DNA from: Mesonia oceanica
Lineage (GTDB): Bacteria > Bacteroidota > Bacteroidia > Flavobacteriales > Flavobacteriaceae
Reading direction: 5' to 3'
DNA: 64,000 bases
Assembly: GCF_902499555.1 (NCBI RefSeq)
Contig: NZ_CABVMM010000007.1
Location: 124,001 to 188,000 of the forward strand
The notes under the pieces are model-generated. The model was not told the origin of the DNA. It did no database searches and was given only the letters and a program-made list of their open reading frames with translations. The position numbers were made by a program, and so were the translations under genes. Below are positions 1 to 10,400 of this stretch, one piece after another (the stretch's first letter is position 1; every line of letters begins with the position of its first letter).

Positions 1-478
1 ATATGCCGATGTAATTCAGGCAAAAGAGAATTCTTCAAATTTAATGGAATTTATTCAGCGTTCAACTTATGCGAATTTGGTAATAGACGAGTCTATGCGT
101 TTGTATCCGCCCGCTTATTTTATTGACCGCATCAGTCTAGCCGAAGATGAATTTGAAGGAGTCGGGATTGGTGGTAACGAAAGTTTATTACTTTCCATTT
201 ACGAGATTCACCGTCACAATGATTATTGGCAACAGCCCGAAAAATTTATTCCTGAACGTTTTGCCGATGGTAAGCAACGAAAAAATATTGCTTACTATCC
301 TTTTGGTGCCGGTCCGAGAAAATGCATAGGTAATAATTTTGCGATGTACGAAATGATTTTGGCCATTTCAGAAGTCATTGCCAAGTTCAAAATTGAAGAG
401 AAAAAAGCTCCTATACAAATTACGCCGCTAATCACCTTGAAGCCTAAGAATGCTTTCTTGAATTTTACTCCGCGATAA
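1..478 (+). CDS. Cytochrome P450, C-terminal part (5' end outside window)
   Basis: The reading frame is open from base 2, so the gene begins upstream and only about 158 C-terminal residues are seen. They carry two P450 hallmarks: the K-helix ExxR ([10 protein letters not shown]) and the haem-ligand loop [10 protein letters not shown], whose cysteine is the axial thiolate. The enzyme is therefore a haem monooxygenase. A PERF-type motif (FIPERF) precedes the loop, as expected. The substrate and class cannot be told from this fragment. Only one base separates its stop from the queG start, so the two are probably co-transcribed without an obvious functional link. Confidence 0.93.
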   Translation, partial: YADVIQAKENSSNLMEFIQRSTYANLVIDESMRLYPPAYFIDRISLAEDEFEGVGIGGNESLLLSIYEIHRHNDYWQQPEKFIPERFADGKQRKNIAYYPFGAGPRKCIGNNFAMYEMILAISEVIAKFKIEEKKAPIQITPLITLKPKNAFLNFTPR

Positions 479-479
479 T

Positions 480-1403
480 ATGCTCAACCAATCAGAAAAA
501 TATACAAAGCTTATTAAAGAAGAAGCTTTGCAGTTAGGCTTTATGTCCTGCGGGATAAGCAGAGCAGAGTTTCTGGAAGAGGAAGCACCTAGATTGGAGC
601 AATGGCTCAATGAAAACCGAAACGGTGAAATGAGCTATATGGAAAATCATTTTGATAAGCGCTTAAACCCAAGCCTACTTGTTCCCGGTGCAAAAAGTGT
701 GGTTTCTTTACTGTTGAATTATTATCCGAATGAATTCCAGCGAGAAGATTCCTACAAAGTGAGCAAATACGCTTACGGAAGGGATTATCATTTCGTTATA
801 AAAGATAAGTTGAAAAGTCTCCTTCATTTCATTAATGAAGAAATAGGAGAAGTTCATGGGCGTGCTTTTGTCGATTCAGCACCCGTGTTAGATAAAGCTT
901 GGGCAGCAAAAAGTGGTTTAGGTTGGGTTGGTAAAAACTCCAACTTGCTTTCCAAAAAAGTAGGATCGTTCTTTTTTATTGCTGAATTAATTATCGATTT
1001 AGAACTAGAATACGATACACCGGTGACCGATCACTGCGGAAGTTGCACCGCGTGCATTGATGCTTGCCCAACAGATGCGATTTACGAGCCTTACAAAGTA
1101 GATGGAAGTAAATGTATTTCGTATTATACTATTGAATTAAAAGACAGTATTCCTGAATCTGAAAAGGGAAAGTTTGAAGACTGGATGTTTGGCTGTGATA
1201 TCTGCCAAGATGTTTGTCCATGGAATCGTTTCTCAAAACCGCATAGCGAACCCTTGTTTGATCCCCATCCCGATCTTTTGCAAATGACCAAGCAGGATTG
1301 GGAAGAGATAACGCGGGAAACCTTCAGTGAAATCTTCCGGAAATCGGCCGTAAAAAGAACAAAATATCAAGGACTTAAAAGAAATATCAACTTTTTAGAT
1401 TAG
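480..1403 (+). CDS. queG: Epoxyqueuosine reductase QueG
   Basis: This 307-residue protein should catalyse the last step of queuosine synthesis in tRNA, reducing epoxyqueuosine with cobalamin and two [4Fe-4S] clusters. The first cluster motif is [12 protein letters not shown] (Cys186, 189, 192, 196). Further cluster cysteines are Cys212 and those of CDICQDVCP (239, 242, 246). The VDSAP motif places the likely catalytic aspartate at 132. Length is slightly short of E. coli QueG but usual for Bacteroidota. The ATG lies one base after the P450 stop. The assignment is firm because the cluster spacing and the VDSAP and [10 protein letters not shown] segments are family-specific. Confidence 0.95.
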   Translation: MLNQSEKYTKLIKEEALQLGFMSCGISRAEFLEEEAPRLEQWLNENRNGEMSYMENHFDKRLNPSLLVPGAKSVVSLLLNYYPNEFQREDSYKVSKYAYGRDYHFVIKDKLKSLLHFINEEIGEVHGRAFVDSAPVLDKAWAAKSGLGWVGKNSNLLSKKVGSFFFIAELIIDLELEYDTPVTDHCGSCTACIDACPTDAIYEPYKVDGSKCISYYTIELKDSIPESEKGKFEDWMFGCDICQDVCPWNRFSKPHSEPLFDPHPDLLQMTKQDWEEITRETFSEIFRKSAVKRTKYQGLKRNINFLD

Positions 1404-1406
1404 TTG

Positions 1407-1437
1407 TTTTTCTATTTTAAATGGTTAACTACCTTTG
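1407..1437 (+). promoter_or_regulatory. Bacteroidota-type promoter for maeB
   Basis: TACCTTTG at 1430-1437 matches the TAnnTTTG -7 box exactly. A T-rich -33 region (TTGTTTTT, 1404-1411) lies about 19 bases upstream. The box lies downstream of an upstream ATG at 1421, so transcription should begin near 1441. That supports translation of maeB from 1460. Confidence 0.7.
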
Positions 1438-1459
1438 TTATTCATCTAAACCTAAAACG

Positions 1460-3757
1460 ATGAGTAACGAACGTAAGAGAAGAGAAGCATTAGTTTATCA
1501 TGCTAAGCCAAAGCCTGGTAAAATAGAGGTAAGACCTACTAAAAAATATAGTACACAACGCGATTTGTCGCTAGCATATTCTCCAGGAGTGGCAGAACCG
1601 TGTCTAGAAATTGCAAAAAATAAAGAAAACGTTTACAAATACACTACTAAGGGAAATTTAGTAGCTGTTATTTCTAATGGAACAGCCGTTTTGGGCTTAG
1701 GAGATATTGGTCCCGAAGCTTCAAAGCCGGTGATGGAAGGAAAAGGTTTATTATTCAAAATCTTCGCCGATATCGATGTTTTTGATATTGAAGTTGATAC
1801 CAAGAATATAGATGAATTTATAAATACTGTAAAAAATATAGCCCCAACTTTTGGCGGAATTAACTTAGAAGATATTAAAGCTCCAGAAGCTTTTGAAATT
1901 GAAAGAAGACTTAAAGAAGAGCTTGATATTCCTGTAATGCATGACGATCAGCACGGGACGGCAATTATTTCTTCCGCAGCCTTATTGAATGCCTTAGAAG
2001 TTGCCGAAAAAAATATTAAAGAAGTAAAAATTGTAGTTTCAGGAGCTGGTTCTGCTGCAATGGCTTGCGTCTCTTTATACTGTTCGCTTGGGGTTAAAAA
2101 AGAAAATATCGTGATGTTCGATCTAAATGGTGTGCTTCATGAAGATCGAGATGATTTATCGGAAATGCAAAAGAACTTTGCGGTTTCAAAAGAATATAAA
2201 TCATTGGCAGATGGAGTAAAAGATGCCGATGTGTTTTTGGGACTTTCAGTAGGAGGTGTGCTTACTGCAGAAATGCTGAAGACCATGAACGAAAATCCTA
2301 TCGTTTTTGCCATGGCCAATCCTGAACCGGAAATCGATTATGATTTAGCCGTGAAAACCCGTGACGATATTATTATGGCGACGGGAAGAAGTGATCATCC
2401 AAATCAAGTAAACAATGTGCTTGGCTTTCCGTTTATTTTTAGAGGGGCTTTAGATGTTCGTGCTACTGCTATTAATGAAGAAATGAAAATGGCGGCCGTT
2501 AGGGCCTTGGCAGATTTGGCCAAGCAAAATGTACCTGAACAAGTGAATATTGCTTATGGGGAAACAAAGTTAATTTTTGGTAGGGATTATATTATTCCTA
2601 AACCATTTGATCCTAGATTGCTTACTGAAGTTCCTCCTGCGGTAGCAAAAGCAGCAATGCAAAGCGGTGTGGCAAAAGAGCCTATTTACGACTGGAAACG
2701 TTATGAAGAAGAGCTTTACGAACGTATGGGTAACGATAATAAAATTACCCGTTTATTAATCAACCGTGCCAAGATTAATCCGAAGAGAGTGGTTTTTGCG
2801 GAGGCAGATCATCTTGATGTACTCAAAGCTGCTCAAATTGTAAACGATGAGGGCATAGCTAAGCCTATTTTATTAGGACGAAAAGATGTAATCTTGGAGT
2901 TGATGAGCGAAATAGAATTTGATGATGAGAATATTGAAATAATCGACCCTAAAGAAGACGATCAAAAAGAAAATACGATAAGGTATGGAGATGTATTTTG
3001 GAAATCACGTCAACGAAATGGTGTTACGCAATTAGACGCCCATAAATTGATGCGCCAACGAAATTATTTTGCAGCCATGATGGTGAATGAAGGTGATGCA
3101 GATGCTTTATTAACCGGTTATTCTAGAGCTTATCCAGGAGTAGTAAGGCCCATGTTGGATTTAATTGGAATGGAAAAAGGAGTGAGCAGAATAGCTACTA
3201 CTAATTTAATGAACACCTCAAGAGGGCCACTTTTTATAAGCGATAGTTCTATTAATATAGATCCAGATGCCAAAGATTTGGCAAGGATTGCACAAATGAC
3301 GGCTCATACCGTTAAAATGTTTGGAATGGAGCCTGTTATAGGAATGGTTTCTTATGCTAACTTTGGTTCTTCTAAAAACCCTCATGCCAGAAAAGTGAGA
3401 GATGCAGTTTCCATTTTGCATGAGCATTGCCCAGAAATTACAGTTGACGGAGAGGTTCAAGTAGATTTTGCATTGAATAAAAATATGCACCAAAGCAAAT
3501 TTCCATTTTCAAAATTGGCGGGAAGAAAAGTGAATACCTTGGTTTTTCCAAATTTAGATTCAGCTAATGGTACTTATAAATTAATTAAAGAGCTTAACCA
3601 TACCGATTCTATCGGACCTATTATGATGGGATTAAAAAAACCTGCACATATTTTACAGCTAGGAGCTAGTGTAGAAGAAATGGTGAACATGGCAGCAGTA
3701 GCCGTAGTAGATGCCCAAGAAAAAGAAAGAAAAAGGATAATACCTGTAGGGATTTAA
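1460..3757 (+). CDS. maeB: NADP-dependent malic enzyme with phosphotransacetylase-like C-terminal domain
   Basis: The enzyme oxidatively decarboxylates malate to pyruvate, making NADPH in the cytoplasm. Residues 1 to about 420 form the malic enzyme part: Tyr40 in AYSPGVAEPC, the catalytic lysine in EGKG (Lys95), metal-site acids around NLEDIKAPE and HDDQHGT, and a Rossmann GAGSAA at 195-200. Residues from about 435 to the end form a phosphotransacetylase-like domain that is usually regulatory. The ATG at 1460 gives 765 residues, normal for MaeB. An in-frame ATG at 1421 lies upstream of the predicted transcription start and would add a non-conserved tail. The gene appears to be a single transcription unit. 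Confidence 0.95.
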   Translation: MSNERKRREALVYHAKPKPGKIEVRPTKKYSTQRDLSLAYSPGVAEPCLEIAKNKENVYKYTTKGNLVAVISNGTAVLGLGDIGPEASKPVMEGKGLLFKIFADIDVFDIEVDTKNIDEFINTVKNIAPTFGGINLEDIKAPEAFEIERRLKEELDIPVMHDDQHGTAIISSAALLNALEVAEKNIKEVKIVVSGAGSAAMACVSLYCSLGVKKENIVMFDLNGVLHEDRDDLSEMQKNFAVSKEYKSLADGVKDADVFLGLSVGGVLTAEMLKTMNENPIVFAMANPEPEIDYDLAVKTRDDIIMATGRSDHPNQVNNVLGFPFIFRGALDVRATAINEEMKMAAVRALADLAKQNVPEQVNIAYGETKLIFGRDYIIPKPFDPRLLTEVPPAVAKAAMQSGVAKEPIYDWKRYEEELYERMGNDNKITRLLINRAKINPKRVVFAEADHLDVLKAAQIVNDEGIAKPILLGRKDVILELMSEIEFDDENIEIIDPKEDDQKENTIRYGDVFWKSRQRNGVTQLDAHKLMRQRNYFAAMMVNEGDADALLTGYSRAYPGVVRPMLDLIGMEKGVSRIATTNLMNTSRGPLFISDSSINIDPDAKDLARIAQMTAHTVKMFGMEPVIGMVSYANFGSSKNPHARKVRDAVSILHEHCPEITVDGEVQVDFALNKNMHQSKFPFSKLAGRKVNTLVFPNLDSANGTYKLIKELNHTDSIGPIMMGLKKPAHILQLGASVEEMVNMAAVAVVDAQEKERKRIIPVGI

Positions 3758-3790
3758 TAAGAAAGCAGTTGTTAAACTGAACATGGGGAT

Positions 3791-3820
3791 TTTGGTATCT
3801 TAATAATTTTCCTACATTTG
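3791..3820 (+). promoter_or_regulatory. Bacteroidota-type promoter for ruvA-sprA
   Basis: TTTG at 3791-3794 and TACATTTG at 3813-3820 are separated by 18 bases, a close match to the Bacteroidota -33/-7 pattern. The box ends 26 bases before the ruvA ATG and probably drives ruvA together with sprA. Confidence 0.72.
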
Positions 3821-3846
3821 AAGGATTTTTAACTTTTGCTTAACTA

Positions 3847-4431
3847 ATGATTGCACACTTACGGGGTAAACTAGTTGAAAAGAACCCAACAGATATTATT
3901 GTTGAATGTAATGGAGTTGGGTATTTTTTAAATATTTCTTTACACACATTTTCACAACTTCCTACCGAGGAGAATATTTTTATTTATACTCACCTTCAAG
4001 TACGGGAAGATGCTCACACGCTTTTTGGGTTTATGCAAAAATCTGAAAGAGAAGTGTTTAGGAAGCTTATTTCAGTTTCTGGGATAGGAGCTAGTACGGC
4101 AAGGACGATGTTATCTTCCTTAACGCCATCTCAAGTTATTGAGGCCATTATCCACGAAGATGTAACTGTAATCAAAGGGGTAAAAGGGATTGGTGCTAAA
4201 ACAGCACAACGGGTAATTATAGACCTGAAAGATAAATTAGGAGAAGTTTCAGCAGATGTTAATGAAATTGTAACGTCTTCACGCAATACGTATAAAGATG
4301 AAGCGTTATCTGCATTAGAAACCTTAGGATATACCAAAAAGCAATCAGAGAAAGTGGTAAACAGAATTATTAAGAACGATGCTGAAGCTTCTGTAGAAAC
4401 AATTATTAAGCTTGCTTTAAAAAACCTCTAG
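3847..4431 (+). CDS. ruvA: Holliday junction branch migration protein RuvA
   Basis: RuvA (194 residues) binds four-way DNA junctions and loads the RuvB motor during recombination repair. The N-terminal OB-fold runs from about residue 1 to 65. Two helix-hairpin-helix motifs follow, seen as SGIGASTAR and VKGIGAKTAQR. The C-terminal UBA-like domain (ALSALETLGYTKKQ) contacts RuvB. Neither ruvB nor ruvC is adjacent in this window. The sprA start lies four bases after its stop, so sprA is probably co-transcribed, an arrangement I recall from other flavobacteria. Confidence 0.96.
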   Translation: MIAHLRGKLVEKNPTDIIVECNGVGYFLNISLHTFSQLPTEENIFIYTHLQVREDAHTLFGFMQKSEREVFRKLISVSGIGASTARTMLSSLTPSQVIEAIIHEDVTVIKGVKGIGAKTAQRVIIDLKDKLGEVSADVNEIVTSSRNTYKDEALSALETLGYTKKQSEKVVNRIIKNDAEASVETIIKLALKNL

Positions 4432-4435
4432 TACC

Positions 4436-7400
4436 TTGAGAAAAAATAATTTCTTTAATTTTAATTTTTCTTTTTTTGCAATCACGTTCTTCTTAGCAAC
4501 GATGGGTGCTTTTTCTCAGGAAGAAGATAGTGAAACCGAGCAAGATTCAACCAAAACAGGTTATAAGTTAGGTGAAATTCAGTTGCAAAATCCCAATAGT
4601 ATTGTCGGGAAATATACCTATGATCCAGTTTTAGATCGCTATTTATATACAGAAAAGATTGGTGATGTAGATGTTTCTTATCCCATTGTGTTAACTCGTG
4701 AAGAATACCGAGAGCTCATTCTGGAAGAGCAAATGAGGGAATACTTCAAACAAAAATCTGATGCAGTTTCAGGAAGGGATGAGGATTCAGAAGAATTTCA
4801 AAAAAACCTCCTGCCTATTTTTTATGTAGATAATGAATTTTTTGAATCTATTTTCGGAGGAACTGAAATAGAAGTTATTCCACAAGGTTCGGTGGAAGTA
4901 GATTTAGGAGTTTTGTATTCTAAACAAGATAACCCATCCCTTTCTCCGAGGAACAGAAGTAACTTAACTTTTGATTTTGAACAGCGAATTAGTTTAAGTT
5001 TATTAGGTAAAGTAGGGGAGCGTTTACAAGTAAATGCCAATTATGATACCGAATCTACCTTCGATTTCCAGAATCAGATTAAGTTAGAATATACGCCTGA
5101 TGAAGATGATATTGTAAGAAAGATTGAAGTAGGTAATGTAAGTATGCCTATCAATAATTCACTTATCCAAGGTTCACAGAGTTTGTTTGGGGTGAAAACA
5201 CAACTTCAGTTTGGAAGAACCACCATTACCGGAGTCTTTTCAGAACAAAATTCAGAACGTCAAACAACACAAGTGCAAGGTGGCGGAGCGGTACAGGAGT
5301 TTGAAAAATTCATCTTAGACTACGACGAAAATAAACACTTTTTCTTAGCTCATTATTTTAGGGATCATTACAATAAGGCTTTAGAGAATTATCCATTTAG
5401 AAATAGTAACGTTCAGATTACCAGAATTCAAATTTGGGTAACCAATAGAACTAACAACACACAATCTTTAACCAATGCCAGAAATATTGTAGCGATTCAG
5501 GATTTAGGAGAGTCTGATCCTGAAAATATTGGTGTTTTATTAGATGCAGAAGGAAATCTAAATAACGATCCGGCATTTGCCAGTTTTCTTAATGCTGCGC
5601 CTGGGTCTTATCCTAGTAACGCTAATAACGATTTTAATCCGTTAGGAATTACAGGTCCACAACAATCGGTGTTAACACAAGCAATTAGGGATATCTCAAG
5701 TGTTCAACAAGGATTTGGAGTGAATTCTGGCGATGTAAGCGAAGGAGTAGATTATGCTAAACTTGAAAATGCCAGACAGCTTCAAAATAATGAATATACA
5801 TTATATCCGCAGTTAGGTTATATATCCTTAAATCAGAGAATTACCAACGATGAAGTTTTAGCAGTAGCTTATCAATATACGGTAAACGGTCAGGTTTTTC
5901 AAGTTGGAGAATTTGCCAATGACGGAGTTCAAGCTACTAATCCTGAACAACAACCCAATAACGATCAAGATGTAGATGTTGCGATAACACAGAATTTAGT
6001 TGTAAAAATGCTAAAAAGTCCCATTACCAATGTAAATGAACCTATTTGGGACTTAATGATGAAAAACATCTATAGTTTAGGAGCATATCAATTAGAAAAA
6101 GAAGATTTTAGGTTTAATATTCTTTATACAGATCCGCAGCCGTTAAACTATATTACTCCTGCAGGATCTACACCTTTACCTAGCGATGTAGAAGATACAA
6201 ACCTGTTACGGGTATTCTATTTAGATAACCTAAACTTGAATAATGACCCTGTGGTGGGAGGTGATGGTTTCTTTGATTACGTACCCAACACTACTATCGA
6301 TACCGAAAATGGTAGAATTATCTTTACCAAAGTAGAGCCTTTTGGGGAATATTTATTCGAAAAATTAGATAATACCCCCAATGGCGGATCGGAAGATTAC
6401 AATAATCCTGTAACCTATAACGATAACCAACAAAAATACGTTTTCAGGTCTTTATATAACACCACCAAGACCCAAGCCGAGCAAGAGCAAGCAGATAAAA
6501 ATAAATTTCAGTTAAAAGGAAGTTACAAATCATCGGGTCAAGACGGTATCCCTATTGGAGCATTTAATGTTCCGCAAGGATCGGTTACTGTAACCGCTGG
6601 AGGACGTGTACTTCAAGAAGGAGTAGATTATACTGTAGATTATCAATTAGGAAGGGTGAAGATTATAGATGAAGCATTATTAGCTTCAGATACACCCATA
6701 CAGGTTTCCACCGAAAATAATGCGATGTTCGGTCAGCAAACCAAACGTTTTACAGGAATTGATGTTCAGCATCAATTCAATGAAAACTTCTTGATAGGAG
6801 GTACGTATGTTAATCTAAATGAACGTCCATTAACCCAGAAAGCAAATTATAGTTATGAGCCTATCAATAACTCGATGTATGGTTTCAATATTAATTATTC
6901 TACCAAAGTTCCTTTCTTTACGCGTTTAGTTAATAAGCTTCCTAATATTGATACCGATGTAGAATCTAATCTTTCGGTAAGAGGTGAATTCGCTTATTTA
7001 CATCCAGGCTCACCAAAAGGTGATAATTTTAATGGAGAAGTAACCAGTTATGTAGATGATTTTGAAGCTTCCCAAACTTCTATTTCTATTTTATCACCGC
7101 TGTCATGGAGTTTATCTAGTGCGCCTGTTGGCTTTGGAGGAGAATTGGCTAATAATGATTTAGCGGTAAATTATAAACGGGCAAAATTAAACTGGTACAA
7201 TATAGATCCTATCTTTTATAGTAATCAACGTCCCGGCGGAATAAGTGATGAAGACCTTTCAACTTATGCAACAAGACGTGTTTTTATAGATGAAATTTAC
7301 CCTAACACAGATATCGTTCAAGGTCAGCCACAAGTAATATATACTTTAGATTTAGCTTATTATCCCGGCCAACGAGGGCAATTCAATTACAATCCGGCAG

Positions 7401-10400
7401 CTTCGGGAGGTAATAATTTACCTGATCCTGAAGGGAATTTTGGGGGTATTATGCGGGAAATCACCACCACTAACTTCGAGCAATCAAATGTAGAGTTTAT
7501 TGAGGTTTGGGTAATGGACCCCTTCGTCTACAATGAAAATAATGGAATTAATGAGGGTAAAATGACCTTTAACCTCGGAAGTATTTCTGAAGATGTTTTA
7601 AAAGATGGAAGAAAACAATACGAAAACGGTCTGCCTAGTGATGGATCTACTGAGAATACTTTAGAAACAGCATTTGGTCGAGTTCCAGCCAATCAGTCCT
7701 TGGTTTATGCGTTCGATACAGAAGGGCAGCAAAGGACTAATCAAGATATTGGTCTAGATGGGCTTAGCGATGCTGAAGAACAAGCCAAATTCTCTGCTTT
7801 TGCCGGGCTTGAAGATCCTTCTAATGACAACTATGAATACTATTTGGCACGTGAAGGAGGAATTTTAGAACGTTATTACAAATACAATGGTACTCAAGGA
7901 AATTCACCTACCGAAGTTGGCCAGAATAATCGCGGAAATTCGACCGTGCCTTCCGTGGAAGATGTGAACCGTGATAACACTATGAATACTATTGATAGTT
8001 ACTTTCAATACGAAGTTCCTATTTTTAGGGATATGAGTGTTGATAACAATACGAGTTCTATCGCTGGGATAAATGAAGATTATATTACAGATGTAAAAGA
8101 ATTGAATACCACGATGCAAAACGGAGATCAAATTCCCGTACGTTGGGTTCAATTTAAAATTCCTTTAAGAACTGAGAGTGAATATGCCGTAAATGGTATT
8201 GCAGATTTGCGTTCAATAAGGTTTATGAGAATGTTCCTTTCTGGTTTTCAAGACGATGTAGTGGTAAGATTAGGAGCGTTGAATTTAGTAAGAGGGGATT
8301 ATAGAAGATATAATCAAGCCATTGTTCCTAATGGAAGTGACCCTGATAATACTCCGGGAACAACTTTAGAAGTAACAGCCGTAAGTGAAGAGCAAACATC
8401 AGACTATGTGACGCCACCGGGAGTAGTTAGGGAAGAGTTGGTGAATAATAATCAAACTATTAGGGAAGACGAACAATCCTTGGCATTAACCGTAAAAGGT
8501 TTGGATCCTAATGATTCAAGAGGGGTTTATAAGAACTTTCAAGTAGATATGCGTCAATATGAAAGCTTGAAAATGTTTTTACATGCCGAAAGCCTTCCGG
8601 CACCATCACCAACTTTACAAGATGGAGAGTTAACTGCCTTCCTAAGAATGGGAACCGATTTAACCGATAACTTCTATCAAATTGAAATTCCTTTAACCAT
8701 TAGTGATTTAAATTCTACAAATCCTAGAGATGTTTGGCCTATTGAAAATGATATGGATTTGCCGCTATCGTTACTACAGAAAGTAAAATCGGTTATTATA
8801 GGAAATGATACTTATAATCCAGCAGAGCTAAATTTCTTCAATTCAGACTTAGAACCTTCAGTAGGTACTGCTTTAGGTGAAATGCGTATAGGTATTAAAG
8901 GTAATCCGAGTTTTGGAAACATCCGTTTAATGATGCTTGGGGTTAAAAATACCGGAAGTACAGATGCTGCAGGGGAAGTTTGGTTTAATGAATTAAGACT
9001 GGCCGGGTTAAAAAATCAAGGAGGTTGGGCAGCCGTCGTAAATATGGATACCAACTTTGCAGATTTTGCCAATATCACTGCAACAGGAAGAAGAAGTACC
9101 GTTGGTTTTGGTTCAATAGAACAAGGTCCTAACCAAAGAAGCCGAGAAGATGTAAAACAATATGATGTTGCCACCAATTTTAATATGGGGCAATTGCTAC
9201 CTAAAACTTGGGGAATAAATGTTCCGTTAAGTTACAGTAGAGGAGAAGAGCTAATAACTCCGCAATACGATCCGGAGTATTTAGATATTGAATTGGAAAC
9301 ACTTTTGGACAATACCCAAAGTGAAGAGAGAAAGGATGAATTACGCGAAAGAGCTGAAGATTATACAAGAAGACAAAGCATTAGCGTTATAGGGTTAAGA
9401 AAAGAAAGGGTGACGCAACCCGGAGAAGAAGCTTCTAAGCCAATGCCGTGGGATGTAGAAAATTTTGCATTTTCGGGTACTTATAATCAAGTAGATCATC
9501 GAGATTTTGAAATTGAACAATCATTAAATCAGAGTGTGAATGTTGGGGCAACTTACGATTATGGTTTTGAGCCTTTTAAGTTAGAACCGTTTAAAAATAT
9601 TAAGTATTTAGATAGTAGTGAATATTTTAAAGCTATAAAAGATTTCAACCTCAATTTATTGCCCACCAGTCTATCGGCAAGTTCTAATATTACTCGTCAA
9701 TATAACGAACAAGTTTATCGTGAAATTAATTTGCCTCCGGGTTCTTTAGGTTTACCAAAACTTTACCAAAGAAATTATGTATTCGATTGGCAATATACCG
9801 TGAACCATAATTTAACCGAGTCTTTGAGGTTTACTTTTAATTCTTCTAACAACAGAATTGTAAGAAATTATATCAATGAAGACAATGTTCAGGATAATTC
9901 CATCGGTATTTGGGACGGGTTCTTCGATGTTGGGCAACCCAATCAGCACTATCAAAGTTTACAGCTTAATTATGATATCCCATTTAATAAGCTTCCGCCT
10001 TTAGAGTTTTTAAGAGCTCAATATTCCTATACCGGTAATTTCCAATGGCAAAAAGGTTCTGAAATATTGAGAAGTTTAGAAGGAATTCCAGATTTAGGGA
10101 ATACCATTCAAAACTCCAATACCCATCAAATCAATGCAACTTTCGATATGGCTAAGCTGTATAACTTTGTCGGGTTAAAAAAGAAGCGTCCAGCAAGTAG
10201 TAGAGCTAATCTTAGAAATGGCAGGATCAACTCACAAAGGTCGGGTAATCGTTTAGGGTTTTCTAGGGTTGGTGAAAATGAAAGTTCGCAAGGAGGAGAA
10301 AATGATGATAACAAACTCTCTGCAGGGGATAAAGCTAAGAATACATTAATCGATATGGTTACGGCTGTTAGGAGGATTACTGCAAACTATCAAGAAACCA

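Noticed and set aside
1421..1459. Upstream ATG that would extend malic enzyme by 13 residues
   Set aside because: The predicted -7 box (1430-1437) lies after this ATG, and the extra residues do not look conserved, so translation from 1460 is preferred.
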